Shown here: positions 1-13,487 of the stretch, one piece after another | How positions within the stretch are numbered: position 1 is the first letter of the stretch | Layout of the letters: each line of letters starts with the position of its first letter | NCBI GenBank assembly: GCA_016870275.1 | Contig: VGBZ01000023.1 | Location: 1 to 38,934, forward strand | Source: Actinomycetota bacterium | Lineage (GTDB): Bacteria; Actinomycetota; Acidimicrobiia; Acidimicrobiales; Microtrichaceae | Reading direction: 5' to 3' | DNA length: 38,934 bases | Notes under the pieces: model-generated | Database searches by the model: none | What the model saw: only the letters and a program-made list of their open reading frames with translations | Told to the model about the DNA's origin: nothing | Program-made: the position numbers and the translations under genes

Positions 1-1210
1 CTCACTTGAGGATCTTGGTGACCCGGCCCGCACCCACGGTCCGGCCACCCTCACGGATCGCGAACCGCAGACCCTCGTCCATCGCGATCGGAGCGATGAG
101 TTCCACCGTCATCTCCGTGTTGTCCCCCGGCATGCACATCTCCGTGCCATCCGGCAACGACACCGACCCCGTCACATCCGTCGTCCGGAAATAGAACTGC
201 GGCCGATAGTTCGAGAAGAACGGCTTGTGACGGCCACCCTCCTCCTTGGTCAACACATACACATTCGCCTCGAAATCAGTGTGCGGCGTGATCGAACCCG
301 GCTTCGCCAACACCTGACCCCGCTGCACATCATCCTTGTCGATCCCACGCAGCAACGCACCGATGTTGTCCCCAGCCTGGCCCTCATCGAGCAGCTTCCG
401 GAACATCTCCACACCCGTACACGTCGTCTTCTGCGTCGCTTTCAACCCGATGATCTCAATCTCATCACCAGTGTGGATCACACCCTGCTCCACCTTCCCC
501 GTCACCACCGTCCCACGACCCGTGATCGTGAACACATCCTCGATCGGCATCAAGAACGGCTTGTCCAGATCACGCTCCGGCTCCGGCACATACTCATCCA
601 CCGCCGCCATCAGCGCCATCACCTGATCCTGCGCATCCGAATCACCCTCCAACGCCTTCAACGCAGACACCGGAATCACCGGACAATCATCACCATCGAA
701 CTCGTACTCCGAGAGCAACTCCCGAACCTCGAGCTCCACCAACTCCAACAACTCCTCATCATCGACCATGTCGACCTTGTTCAACGCCACCACGATCGCC
801 GGCACACCCACCTGACGCGCCAACACCACATGCTCACGCGTCTGCGGCATCGGCCCATCCGTCGCCGCCACCACCAGAATCGCCCCATCCACCTGAGCCG
901 CACCCGTGATCATGTTCTTGATGTAATCAGCGTGCCCCGGCATGTCCACATGCGCGTAATGACGGTTCCCCGTCTCATACTCCACATGCGACACATTGAT
1001 CGTGATCCCACGCTCCCGCTCCTCAGGAGCCTTGTCGATGTTCTCGAACTCCGTGAACGAGTTCCCAGGCACCCGATCCGCAAGCGTCTTCGTGATCGCC
1101 GCCGTGAGCGTCGTCTTCCCATGATCGATGTGACCCATCGTCCCCACATTCACGTGCGGCTTGTTCCGCTCGAACTTCTCCTTCGACATGGGAAACCCTT
1201 TCTTGGATGG
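1..1210 (-). repeat. Long direct repeat containing tuf, copy A
   Basis: Bases 1-1210 match 17161-18370 without any difference that I could find by eye. The match covers all of tuf plus 21 bp upstream of its ATG, then stops abruptly (CTCTGGACTC here, TGGCTTCGGG in the other copy). The left end may continue outside the window. Perfect identity including synonymous sites points to gene conversion or a very recent duplication. Confidence 0.93.
2..1189 (-). CDS. tuf: Elongation factor Tu, copy 1
   Basis: EF-Tu is the GTPase that carries aminoacyl-tRNA to the ribosomal A site. The 395-residue protein is full length and shows the GTP-binding motifs GHIDHGKT (19-26), DMPGH (82-86) and NKVD (137-140), followed by the two beta-barrel domains. 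It is the last gene of the str cluster, 70 bp after fusA, and the TGA stop is at 2-4. A purine-rich ribosome site (AAGAAAGGG) lies just before ATG. The protein is identical to the copy at 17162-18349. Codon use is unusual for this window: it prefers GTG, GCG, ACG, GGG, TTG, GAT and CAT, while fusA and the ribosomal genes prefer C-ending codons (GGC, ACC, ATC, GAC). Identification is certain. Confidence 0.98.
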   Translation of the reverse strand: MSKEKFERNKPHVNVGTMGHIDHGKTTLTAAITKTLADRVPGNSFTEFENIDKAPEERERGITINVSHVEYETGNRHYAHVDMPGHADYIKNMITGAAQVDGAILVVAATDGPMPQTREHVVLARQVGVPAIVVALNKVDMVDDEELLELVELEVRELLSEYEFDGDDCPVIPVSALKALEGDSDAQDQVMALMAAVDEYVPEPERDLDKPFLMPIEDVFTITGRGTVVTGKVEQGVIHTGDEIEIIGLKATQKTTCTGVEMFRKLLDEGQAGDNIGALLRGIDKDDVQRGQVLAKPGSITPHTDFEANVYVLTKEEGGRHKPFFSNYRPQFYFRTTDVTGSVSLPDGTEMCMPGDNTEMTVELIAPIAMDEGLRFAIREGGRTVGAGRVTKILK

Positions 1211-1259
1211 CTCTGGACTCAGAGTGACTGATTGATGGTGGACACGTGTTGCGCTGCGG

Positions 1260-3356
<2,097 letters not shown>

Positions 3357-3398
3357 TGTCGTATGCCTCGGGGGGTCAGTTCGGCCGGAGCCAATGGG

Positions 3399-3869
3399 TC
3401 ACCAGCGGTAGTGGGCAAAGGCCTTGTTGGACTCGGCCATCTTGTGGAGGTCCTCCTTGCGCTTCATGGACGCACCGACACCGCTGCTCGCATCGAGCAG
3501 CTCATTGGCGAGGCGCTCGGCCATGGTCCGCTCACGCCGCTGCCGGGCGAAGCCGACCAGCCAGCGAATGGCGAGTGTGTTGGCACGACGTGGGCGAACC
3601 TCGACCGGCACCTGGTAGGTGGCGCCTCCGACCCGGCGGCTACGAACCTCGAGTTGCGGGCGCACGTTGTCGACCGCGCGCTTGAGCGTGGTGATGGGGT
3701 CGTCGCCGGTCTTGGTCTCGATCGCGGAGAGGGCGTCGTAGACGATGCGCTCCGCAGTCGAACGCTTGCCCCGTTGGAGGACCTTGTTGACGAACTGGGT
3801 GACGAGCAGCGACCTGTAGATCGGGTCGGGCAGCAGGTCGCGACGGGGAGCGGGCCCTTTGCGTGGCAT
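3399..3869 (-). CDS. rpsG: 30S ribosomal protein S7
   Basis: S7 nucleates assembly of the 3' domain of 16S rRNA and lines the mRNA exit region of the small subunit. The protein is 156 residues, the normal length, beginning [10 protein letters not shown] and ending AHYRW. The open frame extends 17 codons further upstream into rpsL, but the ATG at 3867-3869 gives the conserved N-terminus and sits one base after the rpsL stop, so the two are probably translationally coupled. Second gene of the str cluster. Confidence 0.97.
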   Translation of the reverse strand: MPRKGPAPRRDLLPDPIYRSLLVTQFVNKVLQRGKRSTAERIVYDALSAIETKTGDDPITTLKRAVDNVRPQLEVRSRRVGGATYQVPVEVRPRRANTLAIRWLVGFARQRRERTMAERLANELLDASSGVGASMKRKEDLHKMAESNKAFAHYRW

Positions 3870-3870
3870 G

Positions 3871-4242
<372 letters not shown>

Positions 4243-4291
4243 GCTGCAACCTTCCTGGATCTACGAAGCGAACTGACACCGGTGCGAGTCC

Positions 4292-4368
4292 GACCGGACT
4301 CCGGTCACGGCCGTTGGGGCGGACGCGCGCCGCACCCCGAGCCGACGGCGAATCGTACGAGGCTCGGG
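4292..4368 (-). promoter_or_regulatory. rpsL leader with two possible hairpins
   Basis: The 153-bp space between the lipoprotein stop and rpsL holds two inverted repeats: GACCGG/CCGGTC at 4292-4297 and 4301-4306 with a 3-base loop, and CCCGAGCC/GGCTCGGG at 4336-4343 and 4361-4368 with a 17-base loop. Neither is followed by a T-run. They could belong to a leader of the str operon or to a weak terminator for the rpoBC transcript. I found no convincing -10/-35 pair here. Confidence 0.3.
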
Positions 4369-4395
4369 CTCCGGAGGCAAACCACGGGGTCCGGG

Positions 4396-5055
4396 TCAGA
4401 GTCCGGTGACGTTCACCGTCATGGTGCCGACCACTTCTCCGCCGAGCTCCGCCGAACGGCTTCCGGTGAATGTTCCCCGACCACCCGAGGCAGCGGCGTA
4501 GGTACCTGAACCACCGATGAGGGTCAGTTCAGCCTGGAACGACGAGTCGGCCGAGTTCCCGGCGCCCGGCGGCTGGGACGCCTGTCCGTCCATGCGGAAC
4601 GCCAGGACGTTCTCCGGGGAGAACTCGAGCGTAACGAAACCGAAGAATGGTCCCGTTCCGAGGTTGTAGTCGACGTTGCCCAACATCTGGACCACGGCGG
4701 GACTCCCGTCGACCGTGGTCGGGCCGACGAGTTCGTTCCAGCCGTAGTTGAATGCGCCATCCGGACCCACCTGCCGGAGGATCCTCTGGGCGGACGTGAG
4801 CGAGACCTCCCAGGTCAGCTCTGTGCCGTCGACCGGCCCGTTCGTTGCGCCATTCCCCACCGTGCTGGAAGGAGCACCGCTGGAAGGAGCGCCGGGCGAG
4901 GAGGTGCTCGAAGGAGCGCCGGGCGAGGAGGTGCTCGAAGGAGCACCTGAGTCCGACGACACCTCATCTCCCGACGAGCAGGCTCCGACACCCAGGGCGA
5001 GGGCCACGATGGTCGGGAGAACGACGGTGCAGCGGCGAGCGGACCAGCGGCTCAT
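4396..5055 (-). CDS. Predicted lipoprotein between rpoC and rpsL
   Basis: Function unknown. The 219-residue product has a basic N-terminus, a hydrophobic stretch and a lipobox (GVGAC, Cys about residue 26), so it is probably exported and lipidated. Next comes a low-complexity linker rich in Ser, Pro, Gly and Ala (about 35-65) made of repeated SSTSSPGAP units. The C-terminal domain (about 75-219) has segments such as GGSGTYAAASGGRGTF that resemble beta-barrel proteins of the allene oxide cyclase/dirigent type; this is weak inference. It starts 6 bp after the rpoC stop with no good ribosome site, suggesting coupling to rpoC. A secreted lipoprotein is out of place in this cluster. Confidence 0.8.
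   Translation of the reverse strand: MSRWSARRCTVVLPTIVALALGVGACSSGDEVSSDSGAPSSTSSPGAPSSTSSPGAPSSGAPSSTVGNGATNGPVDGTELTWEVSLTSAQRILRQVGPDGAFNYGWNELVGPTTVDGSPAVVQMLGNVDYNLGTGPFFGFVTLEFSPENVLAFRMDGQASQPPGAGNSADSSFQAELTLIGGSGTYAAASGGRGTFTGSRSAELGGEVVGTMTVNVTGL
4886..4939 (-). repeat. 27-bp in-frame tandem repeat in the lipoprotein gene
   Basis: Two perfect 27-bp units (4886-4912 and 4913-4939), with partial related units on both sides, encode the Ser/Pro/Gly/Ala linker after the lipobox. Perfect DNA identity suggests recent slippage or unequal crossover that kept the frame. Confidence 0.85.
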
Positions 5056-5061
5056 TGTCGC

Positions 5062-8000
5062 TCAGGAATCGGAGTCTGCCGACTGGTCGCTCGACCCGGG
5101 GAACTCGATGACTTCAGCGACCCCTGCGGTGTCGATTGCGACCGGTTCGACCACGGCATCGGTGATGCCGGGATCGGTTCCGGTGTCAGCGAGCACTGCG
5201 ACGTCGTCGAGTTGCTCGGACTGCCGCTCGGCGAGCCACCGGGCCGGGTCGACCTCGTCGCCGCTGGAGTACTCATCCGGCAGGGTCGCTGGAACAAAGT
5301 CCGGAACGTACGCCCGGATCTCCTGGTAGCGCTCCATGCCGGTTCCGGCGGGGATGAGCTTGCCGATGATGATGTTCTCCTTGAGCCCGACCAGGTCGTC
5401 GGACTTGCCATCGATCGCCGCTTCGGTCAGCACCCGGGTGGTTTCCTGGAACGAGGCCGCAGAGAGCCACGACTCCGTCGCCAGTGACGCCTTGGTGATG
5501 CCCATGAGGACGGGACGACCCTCGGCCGGCTTCTTGCCCTCCTGCACCAACTGGCGGTTGCGCTCGTTGAACTCTCGCTGATCCCGGTTCTCGCCGGGAA
5601 GGAACTCCGAGTCACCCGACTCCTGGATGGCGACCCGGCGGGTCATCTGGCGAACGATCAGTTCGATGTGCTTGTCGTGGATCGACACGCCCTGATCGCG
5701 GTACACCCGCTGAACCTCGTCGACGAGGTACTGCTGAACCGCCCGCACTCCCTTGATGTCGAGAAGTTCCTTGGGGTCCCAGGCGCCCTCGATGAGCGGA
5801 TCACCGGCGATGATCTCCTGGCCGTCGGTCACGAGGAGCTTCTGCTCCTGCTCGATGGAATGGGACTGCTCGGTCCCATCGTCAGCGACGATCACGACGT
5901 TGCGACCGGTCACGGTGCCGGACTCATCGGCCTCGTCGATCCGCACCACACCGGAGGACGCAGCGAGGATCGCCTTGTTCTTCGGGGTCCGCGCCTCGAA
6001 CAACTCCACCACCCGGGGCAGACCGCCGGTGATGTCGGCGACGTTGGCGACGCCACCGGTGTGGAACGTCCGCATGGTCAACTGCGTGCCCGGCTCACCG
6101 ATTGACTGGGCGGCGATGACGCCGACGGCCTCACCGGGCTCGATGAGATAGCCGGTGGCCAACGACACGCCGTAGGAGGCCGCCGAGATACCGAACTCGC
6201 TCTCGTCGGTCAGCGGCGAGAGTACGCGCACCGAAGTCACCGACTCGTCGTCTCGGAGTGCTGCGAGCTCGTCGTCGCCGACGAGGGTTCCCCGCTCGAG
6301 GACCCGACCATCGGAGAGGGCCACGTCCTCGGCCAGCGACCGGCTGGCGAGGCGACTCTCGAGGTGGAAACGCTGGTCACCGCGGTCGGGACGCACGTCA
6401 TCGATCACGATGCTGCGGATCGGCCCGCCCTCGGCGAACGGATCCCGATCGTTGATGATGAGTTCCTGGGCCACGTCGACGAGGCGTCGCGTGAGGTAGC
6501 CGGAGTCGGCTGTCCGCAGCGCCGTGTCGACCAGACCCTTCCGGGCGCCCGGCGTGGCGATGAAGTACTCGAGCACCGAGAGGCCCTCTCGGAAGTTCGA
6601 CTTGATCGGGTGGGGAATCAGGTCGCCACGGGGGTTGGACACGAGCCCCCGCATCCCTGCGATCTGCTTGACCTGCGACATGCTGCCGCGGGCTCCCGAG
6701 CCGACCATCATCTCCACGGGGTTGAACTGGTCCTGGCTCATGGCCAGGCGAGTCGCCTCGGTGATCTCCTCGGTGGCCTTGGTCCACAGGTCGATCTCGA
6801 GCTGCTTGCGCTCGCTGTCGGCGATGATTCCCCGGGCGAACTGCTTCTCGTGCTTGTCCGCATCGCTCTCGAAGGGCGCCAGGATCTCGTACTTGTTCGA
6901 CGGGGTGTGGACGTCGGAGATCGCAATGGTCAGCCCCGACCGCATGGCGTACTCGAAGCAGAGCCCCTTGATGGCGTCGAGGGACTCCGAGGCCACGGCC
7001 TTGGGGAACTCGATGGCGAGCCGGTCGACGATGCGGCCCATGTCGCTCTTGCGGACCACCCCGTTGACGTAGGTGAAGCCTTCAGGGAGCGCCCGGTTGA
7101 ACAGGAGCCGCCCAGCGGTGGTGGAGTGGTACTGGGTCGCCGATCCGTTGGCCGGGGCGGCGATCAGGTCGGGGAACTCAGAGCCGCGGTACTGAATCGA
7201 AGCGTGCACGCTCAGAACGCCGGCGTCGAGGTCACGTTCGACCTGGTCGAGCCGACCGTAGGCCCGGCCGGCACCAGTGGCGTCGGCCACCTCGGAGGTG
7301 AGGTAGTACGCACCGATGATCATGTCCTGCGTGGGCGTGACGAGAGGCTTGCCGTGGGCGGGGCTGAGCATGTTGTTGGCGCTCAGCATGAGGACCCGAG
7401 CCTCGGCCTGGGCCTCGGCCGACAGCGGCAGGTGGACCGCCATCTGATCGCCGTCGAAATCGGCGTTGAAGGCCGTGCAGACCAGCGGGTGGATCTGAAT
7501 GGCCTTGCCCTCGACCAGCACAGGCTCGAAGGCCTGGATCCCGAGTCGGTGCAGCGTCGGTGCCCGGTTCAACAGGACGGGGTGCTCCTTGATGACCTCT
7601 TCGAGCACGTCCCAGACCAACGGGTGCCGACGTTCCACCATCCGCTTGGCCGACTTGATGTTCAGGGCGAGTTCGCGGTCGACGAGCGCCTTCATGACGA
7701 ACGGCTTGAAAAGCTCGAGTGCCATGAGCTTGGGGAGGCCGCACTGGTGCAGCTTGAGCGTCGGGCCGACCACGATGACCGAACGGCCCGAGTAGTCGAC
7801 TCGCTTGCCGAGCAGGTTCTGACGGAAGCGTCCCTGCTTGCCCTTGAGCATGTCGGAGAGAGACTTGAGCGGGCGGTTGCCCACCCCGCTCACGGGACGA
7901 CCACGACGGCCGTTGTCGAACAGTGCGTCGACGGCCTCCTGGAGCATCCGCTTCTCGTTGTTGACGATGATCTCCGGCGCACCGAGGTCGAGGAGCCGCT

Positions 8001-9120
8001 TGAGGCGGTTGTTGCGGTTGATCACCCGGCGGTAGAGGTCGTTCAGGTCAGAGGTGGCGAATCGGCCGCCGTCGAGCTGAACCATCGGCCGGAGCTCCGG
8101 GGGGATCACCGGCACGACGTCGAGGATCATGGCTCGCGGGTCGTTCTCCCGGTGGCCCTGCTCGTTGCGACGGTTGAACGCCGCAACGATCTTGAGACGC
8201 TTGATCGCCTTCTGCTTGCGCTGCACCGACAGGGCCTTCTGACCTTCCGGCGGATCGATCGCCACGCGGAGGTTGATCTCCTCGTCGTCGAAGTCGATCC
8301 GATCGATCAACGCCTTGATCGCGCTGGCGCCCATGCCGCCCTCGAAGTAGTCGGCGTAGCGGTCCTCGAGTTCACGCCAGAGGATCTCATCATCGATGAT
8401 CTGCCGGGGGAAGAGGTTGCGGAACTCGTCCCAGGTGCGCTGGAGCAGGTCGAGTTCGGCCTCGTAGGTCTCACGGATCGCTGCGAGGTCCTTGTCCGCT
8501 GCGTTTCGACGGCTCTTGAGCTCCGACTCCTTGGCCCCGTCGGCCTCGAGCGACTCGAGTTCCTTCTCGAGTTCCTCGAGCCGGTTGGCGAGTTCGAGCT
8601 CGCGCTCCTTCTCAATGGCGTCGCGCTCTCCGAGCATCTCGGCCTCGAGCGTGGAGGTATCGGCGTGGCGCTTGTCCTCGTCGACCCAGGTGACCAGGTT
8701 CGCTGCGAAGTAGATGACCTTCTCGAGCTGCTTGGCCTTGAGCTCCTCCTTGGGCTCGAGGCCGGACAGCAGGTAGGCCAACCACGAGCGGGTTCCCCGC
8801 AGGTACCAGATGTGCACCGCCGGTGCGGCGAGTTCGATGTGGCCCATGCGTTCACGACGGACCTTGGACCGGGTGACCTCCACGCCGCAGCGCTCGCAGA
8901 TGATCCCGCGGAAGCGAACCCGCTTGTACTTGCCGCAGTAGCACTCCCAGTCCTTGGTCGGACCGAAGATCTTCTCGCAGAAGAGTCCGTCCTTCTCGGG
9001 CTTGAGCGTCCGGTAGTTGATGGTCTCAGGCTTCTTGACCTCGCCGTTGGACCACGTGCGGATCGAGTCCGCCGTGGCGAGACCGATCCGGATCTGTTCG
9101 AAGACGTTGACGTCGAGCAT
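5062..9120 (-). CDS. rpoC: RNA polymerase subunit beta'
   Basis: Largest core RNA polymerase subunit, holding the catalytic magnesium. The protein is 1352 residues. The N-terminal zinc site is Cys60, Cys62, Cys75 and Cys78, and the catalytic loop NADFDGDQM begins at residue 552 (Asp554, 556, 558). A charged coiled region (about 150-220) and the trigger-loop region follow, and the tail is acidic. It starts 11 bp after the rpoB stop, so the two are co-transcribed. The length is close to that of actinobacterial homologues. No anomaly apart from the lipoprotein gene attached downstream. Confidence 0.98.
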   Translation of the reverse strand: MLDVNVFEQIRIGLATADSIRTWSNGEVKKPETINYRTLKPEKDGLFCEKIFGPTKDWECYCGKYKRVRFRGIICERCGVEVTRSKVRRERMGHIELAAPAVHIWYLRGTRSWLAYLLSGLEPKEELKAKQLEKVIYFAANLVTWVDEDKRHADTSTLEAEMLGERDAIEKERELELANRLEELEKELESLEADGAKESELKSRRNAADKDLAAIRETYEAELDLLQRTWDEFRNLFPRQIIDDEILWRELEDRYADYFEGGMGASAIKALIDRIDFDDEEINLRVAIDPPEGQKALSVQRKQKAIKRLKIVAAFNRRNEQGHRENDPRAMILDVVPVIPPELRPMVQLDGGRFATSDLNDLYRRVINRNNRLKRLLDLGAPEIIVNNEKRMLQEAVDALFDNGRRGRPVSGVGNRPLKSLSDMLKGKQGRFRQNLLGKRVDYSGRSVIVVGPTLKLHQCGLPKLMALELFKPFVMKALVDRELALNIKSAKRMVERRHPLVWDVLEEVIKEHPVLLNRAPTLHRLGIQAFEPVLVEGKAIQIHPLVCTAFNADFDGDQMAVHLPLSAEAQAEARVLMLSANNMLSPAHGKPLVTPTQDMIIGAYYLTSEVADATGAGRAYGRLDQVERDLDAGVLSVHASIQYRGSEFPDLIAAPANGSATQYHSTTAGRLLFNRALPEGFTYVNGVVRKSDMGRIVDRLAIEFPKAVASESLDAIKGLCFEYAMRSGLTIAISDVHTPSNKYEILAPFESDADKHEKQFARGIIADSERKQLEIDLWTKATEEITEATRLAMSQDQFNPVEMMVGSGARGSMSQVKQIAGMRGLVSNPRGDLIPHPIKSNFREGLSVLEYFIATPGARKGLVDTALRTADSGYLTRRLVDVAQELIINDRDPFAEGGPIRSIVIDDVRPDRGDQRFHLESRLASRSLAEDVALSDGRVLERGTLVGDDELAALRDDESVTSVRVLSPLTDESEFGISAASYGVSLATGYLIEPGEAVGVIAAQSIGEPGTQLTMRTFHTGGVANVADITGGLPRVVELFEARTPKNKAILAASSGVVRIDEADESGTVTGRNVVIVADDGTEQSHSIEQEQKLLVTDGQEIIAGDPLIEGAWDPKELLDIKGVRAVQQYLVDEVQRVYRDQGVSIHDKHIELIVRQMTRRVAIQESGDSEFLPGENRDQREFNERNRQLVQEGKKPAEGRPVLMGITKASLATESWLSAASFQETTRVLTEAAIDGKSDDLVGLKENIIIGKLIPAGTGMERYQEIRAYVPDFVPATLPDEYSSGDEVDPARWLAERQSEQLDDVAVLADTGTDPGITDAVVEPVAIDTAGVAEVIEFPGSSDQSADSDS

Positions 9121-9131
9121 GTATGCCTCTC

Positions 9132-12100
9132 TCAGCGACGCTCCGCCTCACGGCGGGCGTCCTCTTCATCAGAACCGCGCTCGGGCCGGGACAGGTCGAT
9201 GCCGAGTTCCTCGGCCGTGCGGTAGAACTCGTCGTCCATGTCGCGGAGCTTGATCTCCTCGCCGGTCTCACCGAGGATCTCGACGTTCAAGCAGAGCGAC
9301 TGCATCTCCTTGATGAGCACCTTGAAGCTCTCGGGGATACCAGGCTCCGGGATGTTGTCACCCTTGACGATCGCCTCGTAGACCTTGACGCGACCGAGGG
9401 TGTCATCGGACTTGATCGTGAGCAGTTCCTGGAGGCAGTACGCAGCGCCGTAAGCCTCGAGCGCCCAGACCTCCATCTCGCCGAACCGCTGACCACCGAA
9501 CTGCGCCTTCCCGCCGAGCGGCTGCTGGGTGATCATTGAGTACGGGCCGGTGGACCGGGCGTGGATCTTGTCGTCGACGAGGTGGGCGAGCTTCAGGATG
9601 TACGCGTAGCCGACCGTGATCGGGTTGTCGTACGGCTCACCGGTCCGTCCGTTGTAGAGCGTCGTCTTGCCGTCGGAACGGATCAGACGACCGTTGTCGC
9701 CGTAGTCGGGGTTGGCCGACTCGGGCTGGATGTGCGCGAAGATCCTCTCGATCGTGGGGTGACGGCCGGCGAGTTCGATCTCGTCGAACTTGGCACCGTC
9801 GAACACCGGGGTGGCGATCAGCGTCGCCGGGCGGGTGGTCGGCCGGGTCTTGGACTCGGTCCCACGAACCGGCTCCTCCCCGACCTGGTTGCCGTCGTCG
9901 TTCCAACCCCACCGGGCGGCGTAGCCGAGGTGGGTCTCGAGGACCTGACCGACGTTCATCCGCGAGGGGACGCCGAGCGGGTTGAGAACCACGTCGACCG
10001 GCGTGCCATCGGCGAGGAACGGCATGTCCTCGATGGGGAGGATCCGGCTGATCACGCCCTTGTTGCCGTGACGGCCGGCGAGCTTGTCCCCGACGGAGAT
10101 CTTCCGCTTCTGGGCGACGTAGACCCGGACCAACTGGTTGACACCGGGCGGCAACTCATGATCGTCACTGCGGCTGAACACCTTGACGTCGATCACCTTG
10201 CCGGTCTCGCCGTGGGGCACCTTGAGCGAGGTGTCCCGCACCTCACGGGCCTTCTCGCCGAAGATGGCACGGAGCAGGCGCTCCTCCGGGGTGAGCTCGG
10301 TCTCACCCTTGGGGGTGACCTTGCCGACGAGCACGTCGCCGGGGCCGACCTCTGCGCCGACCCGGATGATCCCCCGCTCGTCGAGGTCGGCGAGGATGTC
10401 GTCGGAGAGGTTCGGGATGTCCCGGGTGATCTCCTCGGGGCCGAGCTTGGTGTCCCGGGCGTCGACCTCGTGCTCGTGGATGTGGATCGATGTGAGCACA
10501 TCGTCCTTCACGAGACGCTCGGACAGGATGATTGCGTCCTCGAAGTTGTAGCCCTCCCACGGCATGAAGGCGACGAGCAGGTTCTTCCCGAGCGCCAGTT
10601 CGCCGTTGTCGGTGGACGGGCCCTCGGCGAGGACGTCGCCCTTGTAGATCCGATCGCCCTCGGCGACCTGGATCCGCTGGTTGATCGAGGTGTCCTGGTT
10701 GGATCGCTCGAACTTGAGGAGGCGATATGTGGTGCGGCCGGCCTTCTTGTAGTCGACGGTGATCGAGCGGCCGTCGACCTCGGTGACCGTCCCGTCCTCG
10801 GTGGCGATGATCATGTCGGCCGCATCCCGAGCCGCACGAGCCTCGATGCCTGTGCCGATGAACGGCGCCTCGGCTCGGAGGAGTGGGACCGCCTGACGCT
10901 GCATGTTGGCGCCCATCAGCGCACGGTTGGCGTCGTCGTGCTCGAGGAACGGGATGAGCGCCGTGGCCACCGAGACGATCTGTTTGGGCGAGATGTCCAT
11001 GAGCTGGACCTCGTTCGGGGCCACGGTGGTGATCTCCGTGGTCGAACCGAGGAACTCGCCAAGGTCGAGTTGGTTCTTCAGATCCTGCAGCGACGCCGCC
11101 TGGGGTGAGCGACGAACGAGCACCCGGTTCTCGGCGAAGGACCCGTCGGGCCCGATCGGCGTGTTGGCCTGGGCGACGATGTACTCCTCCTCTTCGTCAG
11201 CGGACAGGAAGACCACCTCGTCGGTGACCTTGCCGTTGCGGACGGTTCGGTAGGGCGTCTCGATGAAACCGAAGTTGTTGACCCGGGCGTACGTCGACAA
11301 CGCCCCGATCAGTCCGATGTTGGGGCCCTCGGGCGTCTCGATGGGGCACATCCGGCCGTAGTGGCTGAAGTGGACGTCACGAACGTCGAAGCCGGCCCGC
11401 TCGCGGGAGAGACCGCCCGGACCGAGCGCCGAGAGGCGCCGACGATGGGTCAGCCCGGAGAGCGGGTTGACCTGGTCCATGAACTGCGACAGCTGGGACG
11501 TCCCGAAGAACTCCTTGATCGCTGCGGTCACCGGTCGGATGTTGATGAGGGTGTTGGGCGTGATGGCCTCGACGTCCTGGGTCGTCATGCGCTCCCGGAC
11601 CACCCGCTCCATGCGGGACAGGCCGATGCGGACCTGGTTCTGGATCAACTCCCCCACCGACCGGATCCGCCGGTTGGCGAAGTGGTCCTGGTCGTCGAGG
11701 CGGTAGCCGTGGGTGTGCGCTGCGAGGTTGAGCAGGTAGGTCGTGGCTGCGAGCACCTCGCAGCGGCTCAACACCGACTGGTCGGGATCGGGTCGATCGA
11801 GCAGCGGCGCCACCTGAGGGAACAACTCCGAGATCCGATCGATCTCCGGGCCGAGCTTCCGGTTGAGCTTGTAGCGGCCGACCCGGGACAGGTCGTAGCG
11901 ACGGGACTCGAAGAAGGCGTTGTTGAAGTAGTTGCGGGCGCCGTCCGGCGTGGCCGGCTCGCCGGGCCGGGCCCGGCGGTAGATCTCGATCAGCGACTCC
12001 TCCTGGGTGGGCGCCAGTTCGGCATCCTTCTCCCACTGACCCTCGAGGAAGTCGAAGTGCCGGACGAAGGCCTCGAGGAAGCCCGGTGCGTGCTCTTCGT

Positions 12101-12734
12101 CGTAACCGAGAGCCCGGAGCAGGACGAACAGCGACAGGCGGCGCTTCCGGGCGACCCTGGTGCCGGCGGTCGGATCCTTGCCGGGCTTGTGCTCCACATC
12201 GAACTCGATCCACTCACCCCGGGATGGGTGGATGGTGCCCTTGACGAGTTCGTGCTTGGAGAGGTTCCGCAGGCGGAAACGCTCACCCGGCTGGAAGATC
12301 ACGCCCGGGGAGCGAACGAGCTGGGACACGACGACCCGCTCGGTGCCGTTGATGATGAACGTCCCCTTGTCGGTCATCATCGGGAAGTCCCCCATGAAGA
12401 CGACCTGCTCCTTGATCTCGCCCGTGTTGGCGTTGATGAAGCGAGCCTTGGCGAAGATCGGAGCGGAGAAGGTCATGTCCTTCTCCCTGCACTCCTCGAT
12501 GGTGAACTTGGGTGGAGGGCGCAGGAACGGGTCGGTCGGATCGAACTCGAGCTCGAGGCTCAGGGTCTCGGTGAAGTCCCGGATCGGGCTGATGTCCCGG
12601 AAGGCGTCGGCGAGGCCGTGATCGACGAACCACTGGAACGACTCACGCTGGACGGCGATGAGATCGGGGAGATCGAGAATCTCGTCGATGTTCGCGAACG
12701 AGTAACGATCCCGAAGGGCGGCGCGAGCTGGCAC
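9132..12734 (-). CDS. rpoB: RNA polymerase subunit beta
   Basis: Core RNA polymerase beta subunit, 1200 residues. The rifampicin-binding region is clear ([15 protein letters not shown], then [13 protein letters not shown]). Compared with Escherichia coli, Asn518 is Val (Val422 here) and Lys527 is Arg, while Asp516, His526, Arg529 and Ser531 equivalents are retained. The start is GTG at 12732-12734 with the ribosome site GAGGAG at 12741-12746. It lies 262 bp downstream of rplL, and that gap holds a good promoter, so rpoBC can be transcribed apart from the ribosomal genes. Confidence 0.98.
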   Translation of the reverse strand: MPARAALRDRYSFANIDEILDLPDLIAVQRESFQWFVDHGLADAFRDISPIRDFTETLSLELEFDPTDPFLRPPPKFTIEECREKDMTFSAPIFAKARFINANTGEIKEQVVFMGDFPMMTDKGTFIINGTERVVVSQLVRSPGVIFQPGERFRLRNLSKHELVKGTIHPSRGEWIEFDVEHKPGKDPTAGTRVARKRRLSLFVLLRALGYDEEHAPGFLEAFVRHFDFLEGQWEKDAELAPTQEESLIEIYRRARPGEPATPDGARNYFNNAFFESRRYDLSRVGRYKLNRKLGPEIDRISELFPQVAPLLDRPDPDQSVLSRCEVLAATTYLLNLAAHTHGYRLDDQDHFANRRIRSVGELIQNQVRIGLSRMERVVRERMTTQDVEAITPNTLINIRPVTAAIKEFFGTSQLSQFMDQVNPLSGLTHRRRLSALGPGGLSRERAGFDVRDVHFSHYGRMCPIETPEGPNIGLIGALSTYARVNNFGFIETPYRTVRNGKVTDEVVFLSADEEEEYIVAQANTPIGPDGSFAENRVLVRRSPQAASLQDLKNQLDLGEFLGSTTEITTVAPNEVQLMDISPKQIVSVATALIPFLEHDDANRALMGANMQRQAVPLLRAEAPFIGTGIEARAARDAADMIIATEDGTVTEVDGRSITVDYKKAGRTTYRLLKFERSNQDTSINQRIQVAEGDRIYKGDVLAEGPSTDNGELALGKNLLVAFMPWEGYNFEDAIILSERLVKDDVLTSIHIHEHEVDARDTKLGPEEITRDIPNLSDDILADLDERGIIRVGAEVGPGDVLVGKVTPKGETELTPEERLLRAIFGEKAREVRDTSLKVPHGETGKVIDVKVFSRSDDHELPPGVNQLVRVYVAQKRKISVGDKLAGRHGNKGVISRILPIEDMPFLADGTPVDVVLNPLGVPSRMNVGQVLETHLGYAARWGWNDDGNQVGEEPVRGTESKTRPTTRPATLIATPVFDGAKFDEIELAGRHPTIERIFAHIQPESANPDYGDNGRLIRSDGKTTLYNGRTGEPYDNPITVGYAYILKLAHLVDDKIHARSTGPYSMITQQPLGGKAQFGGQRFGEMEVWALEAYGAAYCLQELLTIKSDDTLGRVKVYEAIVKGDNIPEPGIPESFKVLIKEMQSLCLNVEILGETGEEIKLRDMDDEFYRTAEELGIDLSRPERGSDEEDARREAERR

Positions 12735-12851
12735 AGGGGTCTCCTCAGGAGCAGTAACGGACGGCCGGAGCGGCGGGGGGCGCCATCAGGACGCGCCCGT
12801 ACCGAGGAAATTCCACTCGGGAGCGGGAACGACGCAGCACGGCAATCGGGG

Positions 12852-12880
12852 ATGCTACAACACCACCGAAAACAGGTCAA
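12852..12880 (-). promoter_or_regulatory. Predicted sigma-70-type promoter for rpoBC
   Basis: On the minus strand a -35 box TTGACC (12875-12880) and a -10 box TAGCAT (12852-12857) are separated by exactly 17 bp. Transcription would begin near 12845, leaving a leader of about 110 bases before the rpoB GTG. It is the best promoter match I saw in the window. Confidence 0.65.
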
Positions 12881-12970
12881 TTCGCAGGTGCGACCGGCGA
12901 TCCGGACGACCCGTGGTCCCGAGGGACTCGGTGAGCGTAGGTATTGAGCGGGGCGAGGTCAAGGACCGGA

Positions 12971-12991
12971 GGCGGTGGAGTCCCCACCGCC
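12971..12991 (-). terminator. Hairpin after rplL, possible attenuator
   Basis: An 8-bp stem GGCGGTGG/CCACCGCC (12971-12978 and 12984-12991) with a 5-base loop begins 6 bp after the rplL stop. There is no T-run after it, so partial termination or RNA processing between rplJL and rpoBC is more likely than full termination. In other bacteria an attenuator in this gap lowers rpoBC expression relative to the ribosomal genes. Confidence 0.4.
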
Positions 12992-12996
12992 CGAGG

Positions 12997-13386
12997 TCAC
13001 TTGATCTCGCCAGTTCCGCCGGCTTCCTCGATCTGCTTGAGGGCATCCTCGGCGGCGTCCTTGGAGACCCCCTCGAGCACCGGCTTGGGTGCGCCCTCGA
13101 CGAGCGCCTTGGCCTCGGCGAGACCCAGGCTCGTCAGGGCGCGAACGGCCTTGATGACCTGGATCTTCTTGGCGCCCTCACCGGTGAGGATCACGTCGAA
13201 GGAGGTCTTCTCCTCCTCGTCGCCACCGGCGTCGCCCCCGCCCCCGGCAGGCGCCACGGCAACGGCGGCCACCGGCGCAGCGGCAGTCACACCGAACCGC
13301 TCCTCGAACGCCGTGAGCAGCTCGGAGAGCTCGAGCACGGTGAGTCCGGCGATGGCATCCAAGATGTCTTCGGTGGTGGTGGTCAT
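12997..13386 (-). CDS. rplL: 50S ribosomal protein L7/L12
   Basis: The multicopy stalk protein that recruits and activates translational GTPases. The 129 residues show an N-terminal dimerisation segment, a flexible Ala/Gly/Glu-rich hinge (about 35-60) and the globular domain with KTSFDVIL and KIQVIKAVR. It follows rplJ by 101 bp in the conserved L10-L7/L12 order. Start is ATG at 13384-13386. Confidence 0.97.
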   Translation of the reverse strand: MTTTTEDILDAIAGLTVLELSELLTAFEERFGVTAAAPVAAVAVAPAGGGGDAGGDEEEKTSFDVILTGEGAKKIQVIKAVRALTSLGLAEAKALVEGAPKPVLEGVSKDAAEDALKQIEEAGGTGEIK

Positions 13387-13487
13387 GTCATTTGCTCCTC
13401 GTGTTTCGGACTGTTCGTTGGGACTGTGATCTCGGAATCGGGTTGGGGAACCGGGCTGGTGGAACCGAGGTGCTCAGCGGAGCAACC

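Noticed and set aside
227-1231. Arg/His-rich plus-strand frame opposite tuf, repeated at 17387-18493
   Set aside because: It is the mirror of the tuf codon bias and occurs at both copies only because tuf is duplicated.
6364-9225. Plus-strand open frame of 953 codons opposite rpoC and the end of rpoB
   Set aside because: It is the complement of a strongly conserved gene in high-GC DNA; its product is low-complexity (Leu, Arg, Val, Glu) with no domain.
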